Shown here: positions 55,394-64,000 of the stretch, in pieces
Layout: each line of letters starts with the position of its first letter
Position numbering within the stretch: position 1 is the first letter of the stretch
Assembly: GCF_000732325.1 (NCBI RefSeq)
Contig: NZ_BBIW01000001.1
Coordinates: forward strand, 496,001-560,000
DNA: 64,000 nucleotides
Source: Paenibacillus sp. TCA20
Lineage (GTDB): Bacteria; Bacillota; Bacilli; Paenibacillales; Paenibacillaceae
Direction of reading: 5' to 3'
Position numbers and translations under genes: made by a program
Notes under the pieces: model-generated
Told to the model about the DNA's origin: nothing
What the model saw: only the letters and a program-made list of their open reading frames with translations
Databases searched by the model: none

Positions 55394-56667
55394 GATTTCC
55401 CCTCCCTTCCAGACAAGTACCCCTGAGCCCAGGATGACAGCCGGTTCCCAAATGGCAGTATGGATTTAATTCGATTAAGCTTGCTTCTAAGCTGGATCAG
55501 CTGCTTCTCCACATGGTTCTTCTCCATATAGCTCTTCGTTAATCGGTTCTCCAGCAGCCTGACTCTCGTTTCAAGCTGAGCAATCTGGATGGAAGCCTGC
55601 CTGTGATCCCTGATCTGATTCACTTGCACAGCCTCTAATTCCAGGTCATCTACAGCTCCAGCAAACTGTGTCCCTGTAAGAATACTACTTGTGCTTAATT
55701 CATAGTCCGGCTTCCATATATAACCGCTCGATTTCAAAAATTGCTGCTCAATCCGCTCCATCGTCGCTTCGTCTGGCGAGAGCTCATACCTCACGCCCGT
55801 TATCCGCTGTGCTTCTTCCAGTTCCTCCGAGTACCCAAGATCATGAAATATTCGTGCTCCCAGCACTCGGCAATAGGCATCCATCTCATCAGGACTAAGC
55901 TGATCCTTCCAAGCGTCAATGGACTGCACATGCGCCTGTGTATGATTCAATAAGAAGGGGTCCCCTGCCCCCATACTGTAAAAAAGATCCGCTTTTTCTT
56001 CACTTACCGGATTACCGTACTGCTCCATTCCTTCACGGTAAGAAATACCGATAAACTCGCACAGCTTGCGTAATTGTTGTTCAGGCTGCCGCACGAGCTC
56101 TTCATATTGAAGCTTGTAGGAGTAGGCCGATTCTCCCTTAAAATACGTAGCGTAGCGGAACAGCCCCGCTGTAAGGTCGACGATCTTCATACCAGGAATA
56201 GGCTGCTTGAGATCCTCAATCAGTGAAAATGGTTCTCCGCTATATGCATTGACCTTCTTGTAGGATGCAGCCACAGATAGCGGGTTACGAAATAATCCAA
56301 TTCTTTGCGATTCGGGAAACACGGCATCCAGAAACTCTAGCAATATATAATATCTTGGCGACTTATCTATGATCTTACGTGCGCCATTCTGATTTAATAA
56401 TCCCTCATATATCTCCACTCCGAAGCTGCGTGCTGCTCTATGAAACAAATCTTCTGAAATAATTCCATTATAGAATTGACGGATAATCCCCGTGCCTCCA
56501 TAGGGGCGTACAGGAGCTAGTTGCAAGTCCGCAAGTGAGAGCAAATACCACATCTCCTGTGCGGCGAACACTTCCTCATGGTTCTGCAGCATCACTGTTG
56601 TAAGTGAGCTTCCGCTTCTGGGCGTACACAGCAAAAATACGAGTTGATCATCACGGAAATGCTTCAA
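55390..56667 (-). CDS. PAPS-dependent sulfotransferase, first gene of the lasso operon
   Basis: 425 residues. FLLCTPRSGSSLTTVML is the 5'-phosphosulfate loop (14-21), DKSPRYY (101-107) a conserved segment, and RIGLFRNPLSVAASY (122-136) the 3'-phosphate motif with Arg127 and Ser. The C terminus adds a predicted coiled coil (about 355-405: QASIQIAQLETRVRLLENRL) and a basic tail, which may dock a partner. It moves sulfate from PAPS to a hydroxyl. Start TTG, eight bases after AAAGGAG. Its end is coupled to the cyclase, which ties it to lasso peptide production. Confidence 0.9.
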   Translation of the reverse strand: MKHFRDDQLVFLLCTPRSGSSLTTVMLQNHEEVFAAQEMWYLLSLADLQLAPVRPYGGTGIIRQFYNGIISEDLFHRAARSFGVEIYEGLLNQNGARKIIDKSPRYYILLEFLDAVFPESQRIGLFRNPLSVAASYKKVNAYSGEPFSLIEDLKQPIPGMKIVDLTAGLFRYATYFKGESAYSYKLQYEELVRQPEQQLRKLCEFIGISYREGMEQYGNPVSEEKADLFYSMGAGDPFLLNHTQAHVQSIDAWKDQLSPDEMDAYCRVLGARIFHDLGYSEELEEAQRITGVRYELSPDEATMERIEQQFLKSSGYIWKPDYELSTSSILTGTQFAGAVDDLELEAVQVNQIRDHRQASIQIAQLETRVRLLENRLTKSYMEKNHVEKQLIQLRSKLNRIKSILPFGNRLSSWAQGYLSGREGKS

Positions 56668-56733
56668 TGCTGCGACTCCTTTCCGACAAATAACTGTACA
56701 TTATTTGTTAATAGTACTTCTATCCTAGAATTA

Positions 56734-56787
56734 TGATACTTTATGTATTGTAAAACCTACTTTGTGATACATTTTGTATCATGTCAA
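56734..56787 (-). promoter_or_regulatory. Twin 17-bp dyads and -35 box upstream of the lasso operon
   Basis: Dyad 1 is TGATACAAAATGTATCA (minus strand, 56781-56765), a perfect 7-3-7 palindrome directly after TTGACA (56787-56782). Dyad 2, CAATACATAAAGTATCA (56750-56734), matches it at 13 of 17 positions. Starts are 31 bp apart, about three helical turns. No good -10 lies 17 bp from TTGACA (CAAAGT), so the promoter may need an activator. Dyad 1 differs from the TnrA/GlnR box at two symmetric positions. An 8-bp repeat (56686-56693/56701-56708) lies in the leader. Confidence 0.6.
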
Positions 56788-56841
56788 TGCTTTATTTTTC
56801 ATCCTTTTTCACTTTTGTATTTTCATATTTGATTCATAAAT

Positions 56842-56885
56842 AAAAAAGTCTGCTCCAAAGATATTATCTTCGGAAACAGACTTTT
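56842..56885 (-). terminator. thrC terminator
   Basis: AAAAGTCTG-TCC pairs with GGA-CAGACTTTT; a T run follows on the minus strand. It insulates the lasso operon from thrC. Confidence 0.88.
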
Positions 56886-56937
56886 ATGCCGTTCTTCGTA
56901 ATTATGCAATTAAATAAGGTTTAAACTGAATTCTGTT

Positions 56938-58341
56938 TTAGGCGTTGTAAAAAGGGAGAAGCTCTGCCACGACAGCATCAAGCGTTCCATCTACCAGCTT
57001 CTTCCGTGTCGGCAGATCCGTTAGTCTTGCAATCTGCTCAGGGAACTTCTGCTCAATCCCGCACAGCTCGATGGCTTCATTAAACTTGGCCGGATGTGCT
57101 GTAGCCAGCGACACGACTACTTCCTGTGCTCCCACCTTTTGCTCAGCTGCCTTTACCCCACAGGCCGAGTGAGGATCGAGCAGATAGGTCGTTTGCTCAT
57201 GATACTTCTTGATTGTGTCCAAACATTCTTCACCAAGCACTCCATAAGCTGCAAACTCTTGTTGTACTTTAGCTAGGATGTCTTCGGGAATTTGAATGTA
57301 GCCCTTCTCTTGGAAAGACTTCATATATTCTTCCGTCTGAGCAGCATTCTCTCCCAGTACGTAATACAAATAACGTTCAAAGTTGCTAGCAACCTGAATA
57401 TCCATTGACGGGCTGTAAGTCGTATGGAATTGGTCTGGCTTATACAGCCCTTTATTTACAAACTGCTCGAGGATGTTGTTCTCATTCGTAGCCAATATGA
57501 GCTTGCCAACAGGAAGCCCCATCAGGGATGCAAGATATCCTGCAAAAATATCACCAAAATTACCTGTCGGGACGCTGAAATGAAGCGGTGCAGCCGTTAG
57601 TTCCGGACGCTCGTCCGTCACCCGGAAGTATGCATAGAAGTAGTAAACCGTCTGAGCGAGAATCCGCACAATATTGATAGAATTGATCGCACAGAGATGA
57701 TGCTCATTCTTGAATTCTACATCCGCAAACAGCTGCTTGATCATGCGCTGGCAATCGTCAAAATTACCTTCAACAGAAAGATTCAATACGTTGCTGTCCT
57801 GTACTGTCGTCATCTGCAGCTCTTGAACCTTGCTGACCTTGCCATTCGGATGCAAAATGCAAATATTGATGCCTTCTTTTCCTCGAACACCTTCAATTGC
57901 AGATGCACCGGTATCCCCTGAGGTTGCTCCGAGAATATTAATCTGTTTATTGTATTTGCGCGCGACATAAGTATATAGATTACCCATCAGCTGTAGTGCG
58001 ACATCTTTGAACGCAAAGGTAGGTCCATGGAACAGCTCAAGCAAATATATTTGATCCGTCAGCTTGCGCACGGGTGTAACAGCTTCATCACGAAATGTGC
58101 TGTAGCTCGCATACACCATTTCTTTTAGCTCGGCTTCCGGAATTTCTTCATTTGTATAATAGGAGAAAATTTCGAGCATGAGATCTTGAAAGGATAGATT
58201 CCGCCATGCTTCCAGCTGTTCCGTCGATAATGAAGGTATTGTGCTCGGTACAAGCAGACCTCCATCCGTTGCCAGCCCCATCAGAAATGCATCGATGAAA
58301 CCAACTCCACTTACATGTCCTCGAGTACTATGATATTGCAT
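56938..58341 (-). CDS. thrC: Threonine synthase
   Basis: 467 residues, the long (E. coli/yeast-like) type. MQYHSTRGHVSGVGFIDAFLMGLATDGGLLVP, LFHGPTFAFKDVALQLMG with the PLP Lys (about 112), GATSGDTGASAIEGVRG, and SVPTGNFGDIFAGY. It converts O-phosphohomoserine to threonine. GGAGGGAAAC precedes the ATG. No hom or thrB next to it. Confidence 0.95.
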   Translation of the reverse strand: MQYHSTRGHVSGVGFIDAFLMGLATDGGLLVPSTIPSLSTEQLEAWRNLSFQDLMLEIFSYYTNEEIPEAELKEMVYASYSTFRDEAVTPVRKLTDQIYLLELFHGPTFAFKDVALQLMGNLYTYVARKYNKQINILGATSGDTGASAIEGVRGKEGINICILHPNGKVSKVQELQMTTVQDSNVLNLSVEGNFDDCQRMIKQLFADVEFKNEHHLCAINSINIVRILAQTVYYFYAYFRVTDERPELTAAPLHFSVPTGNFGDIFAGYLASLMGLPVGKLILATNENNILEQFVNKGLYKPDQFHTTYSPSMDIQVASNFERYLYYVLGENAAQTEEYMKSFQEKGYIQIPEDILAKVQQEFAAYGVLGEECLDTIKKYHEQTTYLLDPHSACGVKAAEQKVGAQEVVVSLATAHPAKFNEAIELCGIEQKFPEQIARLTDLPTRKKLVDGTLDAVVAELLPFYNA

Positions 58342-58599
58342 CTGTTTCCCTCCTGCATAATGGACCCAATTCTCGTTTCACTGGACCTCTACTTTTTCTT
58401 TTTAACCATAATACTACTATCTTGGATAAAAGCGAATCTTTTTCTTACAGGAATCGTCAATACCATGGCATTTTGAAAAAAAACGTTTTGATATATTCTC
58501 TATTTATTATATATGTCATCACATAACGTCCCTGCCCGTGAATATACATAATTTACAGCAGGCCAAACTGTGCCGCGTAATCCAAGGGGGGTGCCTAAC

Positions 58600-59766
58600 A
58601 TGCCAGATTCTCGCCATCCTTACTCGTTTGTCGTTTCCAAAGAAGATTGGTCGCTTCACCGTAAAGGGTACCAAGACCAGCAGCGTCATCAGCAGAAGGT
58701 GAAAGATATCATTAAGCAAAACCTGCCCGATCTTATTACGGAAGAAAATATTATCATGTCCGATGGCCAGCAAATCATCAAGGTTCCAATCCGGAGTCTG
58801 GATGAATATCGCTTTGTGTACAATTATCAGAAGCAGAAGCATGTCGGCCAGGGTGACGGGGACAGCCAGGTCGGTGATGTCATCGGCCGCGATCCTGCGG
58901 GACAAAAACCCGGCAAGGGTGAAAAGGCTGGCGATCAGCCAGGTCACGATATTGTCGAAGCTGAGATCAGCATTGAAGAATTGGAGAACATGCTGTTCTC
59001 TGAATTGGAACTGCCGCATTTAAAGCAAAAGGATAAGGAACAAATTGAAACGCACAACATCGTGTTTAACGATATCCGCAAAAAAGGAATGCAATCCAAC
59101 ATTGATAAGAAACGGACCATTCTTGAGAACCTGAGACGGAACGCCACAAGCGGAAACCCGGGCATCCACCACATCAGTCCGGATGATCTGCGTTACAAGA
59201 CCTGGGACGATACCGTGATTCCGCATTCTAACGCTGTTATTATCGCAATGATGGACACTTCCGGTTCTATGGGGTCCTTTGAAAAATACTGCGCACGCAG
59301 CTTTTTCTTCTGGATGACCCGCTTTCTTCGCAAGCAGTATGAAAAGGTAGAAATTGTCTTTGTCGCCCACCATACGGAAGCGAAAGAAGTAACCGAGGAA
59401 GAATTTTTCACCCGGGGAGAAAGCGGCGGTACCATCTGCTCCTCAGCATATATGAAGGCTCTTGAAATTATTGATCGGCGCTACCCTCCTTCAAGCTATA
59501 ACATCTATCCCTTCCACTTCTCGGATGGAGACAATCTCACTTCTGACAACGAACGCTGTGTGAAGCTCATCGGTGAACTGCTGAAACGAAGCAATATGTT
59601 TGGCTATGGAGAAGTGAACCAATATAACCGCAGCAGTACGCTGATGTCCGCTTATCGCAATATTAAAATGGATCAATTTATGTACTACGTGATCAAGGAG
59701 AAAGGCGAAGTCTACAAAGCGCTGCGCACCTTTTTCCACAACAAGGAAGGAGGAAGTGCTTCATGA
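58600..59766 (+). CDS. yhbH: Sporulation protein YhbH
   Basis: 388 residues, DUF444 family: [41 protein letters not shown], a Gly-rich linker (about 85-115), and a von Willebrand-like domain with [14 protein letters not shown] and [25 protein letters not shown]. It belongs to a set with PrkA and SpoVR, but prkA is not beside it here. AAGGGGGGTG precedes the ATG at 58600; the open frame upstream (58570) has no better start. The stop overlaps spoVR by ATGA. Confidence 0.93.
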   Translation: MPDSRHPYSFVVSKEDWSLHRKGYQDQQRHQQKVKDIIKQNLPDLITEENIIMSDGQQIIKVPIRSLDEYRFVYNYQKQKHVGQGDGDSQVGDVIGRDPAGQKPGKGEKAGDQPGHDIVEAEISIEELENMLFSELELPHLKQKDKEQIETHNIVFNDIRKKGMQSNIDKKRTILENLRRNATSGNPGIHHISPDDLRYKTWDDTVIPHSNAVIIAMMDTSGSMGSFEKYCARSFFFWMTRFLRKQYEKVEIVFVAHHTEAKEVTEEEFFTRGESGGTICSSAYMKALEIIDRRYPPSSYNIYPFHFSDGDNLTSDNERCVKLIGELLKRSNMFGYGEVNQYNRSSTLMSAYRNIKMDQFMYYVIKEKGEVYKALRTFFHNKEGGSAS

Positions 59767-61202
59767 GCAATGAGATCAATGAACTGGAATATGCAATTGC
59801 AGAAATCATGGAGATCGCCGACGGATTTGGGCTTGATTATTATCCGATGCGTTATGAGATCTGCCCTGCTGACATCATATACACTTTCGGTGCCTATGGT
59901 ATGCCGACTCGATTCAGCCATTGGAGCTTCGGCAAGACGTTCCAGAAGATGAAGATGCAGTATGACTTTGGTCTGAGCAAAATATATGAGCTCGTCATTA
60001 ACTCCAATCCATGCTACGCCTTCCTGCTCGATGGAAACTCCCTGATTCAGAATAAGCTTATTGTAGCCCATGTGCTTGCACACTGTGATTTTTTCAAGAA
60101 CAATGCCCGCTTCTCAGCCTCCAACCGCAATATGGTGGAGAGCATGTCAGCGACGGCAGACCGAATCAGCCAGTATGAGCTTGAATATGGTACGGAAGCC
60201 GTGGAATCCTTTATTGATGCGGTCCTCGCTATTCAGGAGCATGTAGATCCGCAGCTGATCAAGCCTCAGCATCTCGACAAGCAGCGTTACATGGAATTGA
60301 AAATGAAGCAGCAAAAAGAAACCAAAGTCATTCGCCCTCCCGGACGATATGACGATATTTGGGCCATCGGCGAACCTGTAGAATCTGCAGAAGAGCAGCA
60401 GCAGCAGAAGGTTCGCCGCTTCCCTCCTGAACCAGAGAAGGACATCATGTGGTTCATACAGGAATTTTCCGAAACACTAACCGATTGGCAGAGAGACATC
60501 ATGAGCATGCTTCGTGAAGAGATGCTCTATTTTTGGCCCCAAATGGAAACCAAGATTATGAACGAAGGCTGGGCTTCCTACTGGCATCAACGTATTATAC
60601 GCGAGCTGGACCTGACAAGTGAAGAAACCGTGGAATATGCCATGCTCAATGCCTCTGTTGTACAGCCGTCGAAGCAAAGCCTGAACCCTTATTATCTTGG
60701 AGTCAAAATCTTCGAGGATATCGAACGCCGCTGGGATCACCCGACTCTTGAGGAGCAGGAGCGCTTTGGCCGTAAGCCAGGGCAAGGAAGGTCCAAAATG
60801 TTCGAGGTTCGCGAATACGATTCAGACACCTCGTTCATCCGCAACTACATGACAAAGGGCCTGGTCGAAGACCTCGACCTGTATGTGTTTGAGAAAAAGG
60901 GACCCGAATGGAAAATTACCGACAAGTCCTGGGAAAATATTCGGGATCAGCTGATCTATGCCAGAGTCAATGGCGGCTCACCGTATCTCGTCGTGCATGA
61001 CGGAGATTATCTTCGTACCGGCGAGCTGATGCTTAAGCATCAGTACGAAGGTATTGAACTTGACTTGAAATATATGGAACGCACGCTTCCTTACGTATAT
61101 AAATTATGGGGTCGAACGGTACATCTTGAGACCATTATCGAAGATAAACCGGTGCAATTTACATTTGATGGGAAAAAGATCCACCGCAAACTGTTAAATT
61201 AA
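59763..61202 (+). CDS. spoVR: SpoVR family protein
   Basis: 479 residues: [89 protein letters not shown]. SpoVR is involved in spore cortex formation in B. subtilis; its biochemistry is unknown. It is coupled to yhbH and ends at a clear terminator. Confidence 0.95.
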   Translation: MSNEINELEYAIAEIMEIADGFGLDYYPMRYEICPADIIYTFGAYGMPTRFSHWSFGKTFQKMKMQYDFGLSKIYELVINSNPCYAFLLDGNSLIQNKLIVAHVLAHCDFFKNNARFSASNRNMVESMSATADRISQYELEYGTEAVESFIDAVLAIQEHVDPQLIKPQHLDKQRYMELKMKQQKETKVIRPPGRYDDIWAIGEPVESAEEQQQQKVRRFPPEPEKDIMWFIQEFSETLTDWQRDIMSMLREEMLYFWPQMETKIMNEGWASYWHQRIIRELDLTSEETVEYAMLNASVVQPSKQSLNPYYLGVKIFEDIERRWDHPTLEEQERFGRKPGQGRSKMFEVREYDSDTSFIRNYMTKGLVEDLDLYVFEKKGPEWKITDKSWENIRDQLIYARVNGGSPYLVVHDGDYLRTGELMLKHQYEGIELDLKYMERTLPYVYKLWGRTVHLETIIEDKPVQFTFDGKKIHRKLLN

Positions 61203-61218
61203 CACAATTGCCCTGTAT

Positions 61219-61259
61219 AAGCCTGTTTCCGCTCATTTTTGGGTTGAAACAGGCTTTTT
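61219..61259 (+). terminator. Terminator of yhbH-spoVR
   Basis: AAGCCTGTTTC (61219-61229) and GAAACAGGCTT (61246-61256), then T residues. Confidence 0.92.
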
Positions 61260-61394
61260 CATGGAGTACATTGAAATATAGGGGGCATTACATCTAAACC
61301 CATTAAAATATGATATAATCAACTTTTGTTAGCGCCTTACATTATTGCGCTCATCATTAGAATTTCTTTGATAGAATTAAAGGAGCGAACGAAC

Positions 61395-61949
61395 TTGATC
61401 AACTTAGGTAGAAACGAACCGTGCCACTGCGGCAGTGGCAAGAAATATAAAAAATGCTGCCTCGAGAAAGACAGACAGCAGCAGCGCAATGTAAGGGTGG
61501 CCACATCAGTCGAAGTCATTACGAATCGGCGCCCTGGATCTGCAGTATCCGCTGTATCTAAGATGCCCCCTGCCCCACAGGTAGCTGATCAGAACTCCCA
61601 GATGTCTGCCCTGAACTTTACTGAGATGAGTTGGGAACACGACATGCACCGTGAGCTTGCTGAAACCGCCATTCCTTCAATCGCAGAAGAGTACAAGCTG
61701 ACCGAAGAAGAGACAAGTGAACTTATCTCTCTGTGGAACAACTATAGCAATAGTGAAGCTCCTCGTTATCGTAAGCCGGGAGGTTTCGCTGGTGCATTAG
61801 AATATGTCACTGCAACGAAACAAGGCAGTACCATCAGTCAATCCGAGCTTGCTGCTAAACATGAGGTATCGGCTACAACCCTCTCCAAGAGCATTGGACA
61901 GCTGTCTGAATACGCGGAGAAAGCTTCCTTTGCGAGTCAAGGTGTCTAA
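61395..61949 (+). CDS. SEC-C motif protein with C-terminal helix-turn-helix
   Basis: 184 residues. The start NLGRNEPCHCGSGKKYKKCC is the SEC-C zinc motif (C-x-C-x8-C-C). A low-complexity linker (about 35-75) is followed by a helical part and by TISQSELAAKHEVSATTLSKSIGQL, a helix-turn-helix pattern. SEC-C motifs bind zinc and often occur in SecA or as adaptors; here with an HTH it may bind DNA (inference). Start TTG, nine bases after AAAGGAG; upstream codons to 61326 have no ribosome site. Confidence 0.88.
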   Translation: MINLGRNEPCHCGSGKKYKKCCLEKDRQQQRNVRVATSVEVITNRRPGSAVSAVSKMPPAPQVADQNSQMSALNFTEMSWEHDMHRELAETAIPSIAEEYKLTEEETSELISLWNNYSNSEAPRYRKPGGFAGALEYVTATKQGSTISQSELAAKHEVSATTLSKSIGQLSEYAEKASFASQGV

Positions 61950-61958
61950 GTCAGAGCG

Positions 61959-61999
61959 TCCGAAAGTGCCCTGCTCAGCAGGTCCTTTCGGATTTTTTT
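61959..61999 (+). terminator. Terminator of the SEC-C gene
   Basis: TCCGAAAG (61959-61966) and CTTTCGGA (61985-61992), inner CCTGCT/AGCAGG stem, then seven T residues. Confidence 0.92.
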
Positions 62000-62001
62000 A
62001 T

Positions 62002-62658
62002 TTAAAATGCGGTGTACAAAATAGATTTCGCCTCAAACTCTTCCACCTTAGAATTATATTCATAGGTAATCACTAGGTCGCCAATATATTGAGAGAAGGA
62101 TTGTGCAACACCTAGTGTGGCCGTCACGATGCTGTCCTTCACCTCATAATTGACATAATTACCTACAGATACAGGACCAACCTCATCAAATTCTGCGCTC
62201 ATCTGTATGTATTCTTCTGCAGTCTTCACAGGATCCTTCATCATGATCTCAACCATCTGCATTCCATCAACGATATGGAGCTGTTCCACATAGACCCCTG
62301 TTCCATCAGCAGCCGTTAAAAATACAATTGCATCTTCTGTCCCATCCTGCGTAACATCACTTGCCATTAATTGTGCAGCTGCAGTCTCAGAGGCCACACT
62401 TCTCCAAGGAAAGTTAAGAAAACGGCCTTCCCATGCCAATGTCATTCCTTCATAGATTCCATCTGTTTCTTGTACCGGATACAATGCATTGTCGGTACCC
62501 GATATAACAGCCACTGCATCCATTGCTGGCTCGATTTTTACTTCTTCTGTATTCTCTATATTTGAAAGGGAGCTCCCCTTAATCTCTGCAAAAACAATCG
62601 CACTTCCCACAAACATGACACAAGTCAGCAGAATGACTGCTTTAATTAATCTATTCAA
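62002..62658 (-). CDS. Exported protein, unknown function
   Basis: 218 residues. A signal-type N terminus (NRLIKAVILLTCVMFVGSAIVFAEI) leads to a mature part with SDVTQDGTEDAIVFLTAADGTGVYVEQLHIVDGMQMVEIM, which resembles one FG-GAP-like beta repeat (D-x-T-x-D-G), followed by two beta-rich stretches. No catalytic motif seen. Start TTG, 11 bases after AAAGGAG. Family not recognised. Confidence 0.78.
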   Translation of the reverse strand: MNRLIKAVILLTCVMFVGSAIVFAEIKGSSLSNIENTEEVKIEPAMDAVAVISGTDNALYPVQETDGIYEGMTLAWEGRFLNFPWRSVASETAAAQLMASDVTQDGTEDAIVFLTAADGTGVYVEQLHIVDGMQMVEIMMKDPVKTAEEYIQMSAEFDEVGPVSVGNYVNYEVKDSIVTATLGVAQSFSQYIGDLVITYEYNSKVEEFEAKSILYTAF

Positions 62659-62775
62659 TTAAAATTTAACTCCTTTATGAATCTATTTCACTTGTCCTTG
62701 TCCCATTATATAGCTCATCCTTACATATAAGATAGTCATTCTCGTAATAAATGGGTAAATTTCTTGAAAAGAATG

Positions 62776-62838
62776 AAAAAACACCTTCTCACTTGATCTG
62801 CATGAAAAACCTCATGAGATATGAGTGAGAAGGTGTTT
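62776..62838 (-). terminator. Terminator of the LacI-type regulator
   Basis: Perfect 15-bp stem (62779-62793 with 62824-62838), 30-nt loop containing a small CTCATGAG palindrome, then six T residues on the minus strand. Confidence 0.9.
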
Positions 62839-62875
62839 CCTTATTTGAATAAATAGAATGTACAATAACTGCGCT

Positions 62876-63883
62876 TCAGGCAAGCTTAGCCTTCCCTGTG
62901 GTTTGCCTTACAATCAGTTCAGAAGGCTCCATAATGACAGGCGGAGAGTAATCCCGGTTCTCTATGAGCGCAATCAAGCATTCAATCGATTTAATGCCGA
63001 TGGAATAAATATTTTGATTCACTGTCGTTAGATTTGGCTTGAATACCTGCGCATGATAGGTATTATCGAATCCGACGACAGAGATGTCTTGAGGAACGGA
63101 CAGCCCGTGCTTCTCTATTTCATGAATGGCACCAAAAGCGGAGAGATCCGAAGCACATACAATGCCTGTCGGCGTGTCTTTGAGTGCAAGCAGTCTGCGC
63201 ATCGCAGCCGCTCCGCCGTCGAATGTATAATCACATACCTCAAGGTAATTGGTCAGGTATGATAATCCGCAGCTAATCAGGCCTTGTCTGTATCCTTCAA
63301 GCCGCATATTTGCAATTGAAGGCCCCAATGTGCCGGATATGTAGGCTATTTTACGATGACCGAGCTCGTAAAGATGCTTGACGCCCTTATGGATTGCATT
63401 TTGGTTATCTGTTGTAATATATCCTGCCCGCTTGCCGACAATATCCATATCGACAAACATGGTCGGGATATCCGAATGTATCAATTCGTCAATGCTGCGA
63501 TTATCGCGCTCCACTCCAAATACGACAACTCCATCCACATTCCGGCTGCGGCAATGCTTAATAAATGAATAATGCGGATCATCAAAGCGAGTGGATAAAC
63601 GGACCAGATCATATCCGCTGTTCTCAAGCGCTGTCTTAATTCCTTCTAATAGTTCGGCTACATATGGATTGGTGAAGGGGACGGTCAACAACACGCCTAC
63701 AGTCCATGATCTTCTTTTTACTAACCCCCTTGCAACTACATTCGGTTGATAGTGCAGCTGCTCAATGGCCAGGTTTACTCTTTTACGTGTTTTGTCACTT
63801 ACATCGGGATAATCATTCAGCACCTTTGAAACGGTAGCAACTGAGACCCCGGCTTCTTTAGCCACATCATGGATCGATGCCAT
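62876..63883 (-). CDS. LacI-family transcriptional regulator
   Basis: 335 residues. The DNA-binding part (MASIHDVAKEAGVSVATVSKVLNDYPDVSDKTRKRV) includes the hinge helix region, followed by a periplasmic-binding-protein-like sensor domain (SWTVGVLLTVPFTNPYVAELLEGI ... VVGFDNTYHAQVFKPNLTTVNQ). It most likely controls a sugar gene set lying beyond the window edge. The start at 63883 follows AAGAGGTGATC; the frame opens ten codons earlier. The 117 bases upstream to the window end show no certain operator. Confidence 0.94.
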   Translation of the reverse strand: MASIHDVAKEAGVSVATVSKVLNDYPDVSDKTRKRVNLAIEQLHYQPNVVARGLVKRRSWTVGVLLTVPFTNPYVAELLEGIKTALENSGYDLVRLSTRFDDPHYSFIKHCRSRNVDGVVVFGVERDNRSIDELIHSDIPTMFVDMDIVGKRAGYITTDNQNAIHKGVKHLYELGHRKIAYISGTLGPSIANMRLEGYRQGLISCGLSYLTNYLEVCDYTFDGGAAAMRRLLALKDTPTGIVCASDLSAFGAIHEIEKHGLSVPQDISVVGFDNTYHAQVFKPNLTTVNQNIYSIGIKSIECLIALIENRDYSPPVIMEPSELIVRQTTGKAKLA

Positions 63884-64000
63884 TTGATCACCTCTTACGT
63901 TCTCATTATCCAAAACGCATTCGTATGCTTGTTAGCTTGGTTTTGCATGAATGAATTCATTATAGCCTAAAAGGTGTGATCCTCATAGAATTAAATTGTA

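Noticed and set aside
56759-56787. A complete sigma-A promoter at the lasso operon
   Set aside because: TTGACA is perfect, but the hexamer 17 bp away (CAAAGT) matches the -10 consensus poorly; I report only the -35 and dyads.
58342-58599. Possible T-box or riboswitch before thrC
   Set aside because: No T-box motif, specifier stem or terminator/antiterminator pair was found in the thrC leader.

Overview
The window looks like chromosomal DNA of an endospore-forming Gram-positive bacterium, most probably Paenibacillus. The evidence is gene content (ytrH/ytrI, yhbH-spoVR, pdaA, YheC/YheD-type proteins, sufCDSUB, yunC/yunD, ytoI), strong AGGAGG-type ribosome sites, at least ten TTG starts, and a paeninodin-type lasso peptide cluster. 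I see no rRNA, tRNA, insertion sequence, phage or CRISPR array. Most of it is housekeeping DNA in an order close to Bacillus subtilis.

Layout. 1-2.5 kb: cut-off BASS-type transporter, YdaD-like dehydrogenase, small membrane protein. 2.5-6.5 kb: TCA operon citZ-icd-mdh (minus strand). 6.4-11.3 kb: fxsA, a hot-dog thioesterase, pyk, accA, accD, a small orphan. 11.5-18.6 kb: YutG-type phosphatase, dnaE, then ytrH-ytrI-ytpI on the plus strand facing ytoI. 18.7-26.1 kb: a membrane protein and YheA on the minus strand, divergent from five tandem YheC/YheD ATP-grasp genes. 26.1-35.9 kb: HAD phosphatase, Ca2+ P-type ATPase, YfkAB radical SAM protein, two HD-GYP-type proteins (one missing its motif His), YunD, and a MoaD-MoaE fusion. 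36-42.7 kb: suf operon with a PerR-like promoter element, dps with a sigma-B-like promoter, yunC. 43-47.6 kb: small membrane proteins, DegV, a GH105 hydrolase, pdaA. 47.8-56.8 kb: the lasso cluster with cysC at its far end. 56.9-64 kb: thrC, yhbH-spoVR, a SEC-C protein, an exported protein, a LacI regulator.

The most interesting region is 48.5-56.8 kb, an operon read on the minus strand: sulfotransferase, lasso cyclase (C), a 44-residue precursor (A), HPr-kinase-like enzyme (K), PqqD-like B1, leader peptidase B2, nucleotidyltransferase, ABC exporter. The precursor is too short for ordinary gene calling. The sulfotransferase opens the operon and its stop overlaps the cyclase start (ATGA). An APS kinase gene (cysC), which would make the PAPS donor, lies at the other end. 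This suggests a lasso peptide that may carry sulfate as well as the known C-terminal serine phosphate and sugar; the conserved Tyr in its acidic tail is a natural sulfation target. Two 17-bp dyads exactly 31 bp apart lie in the promoter region.

The second region of interest is the five-gene YheC/YheD array at 19.8-26.0 kb: two long and three short ATP-grasp paralogues of unknown chemistry, probably acting on the spore.
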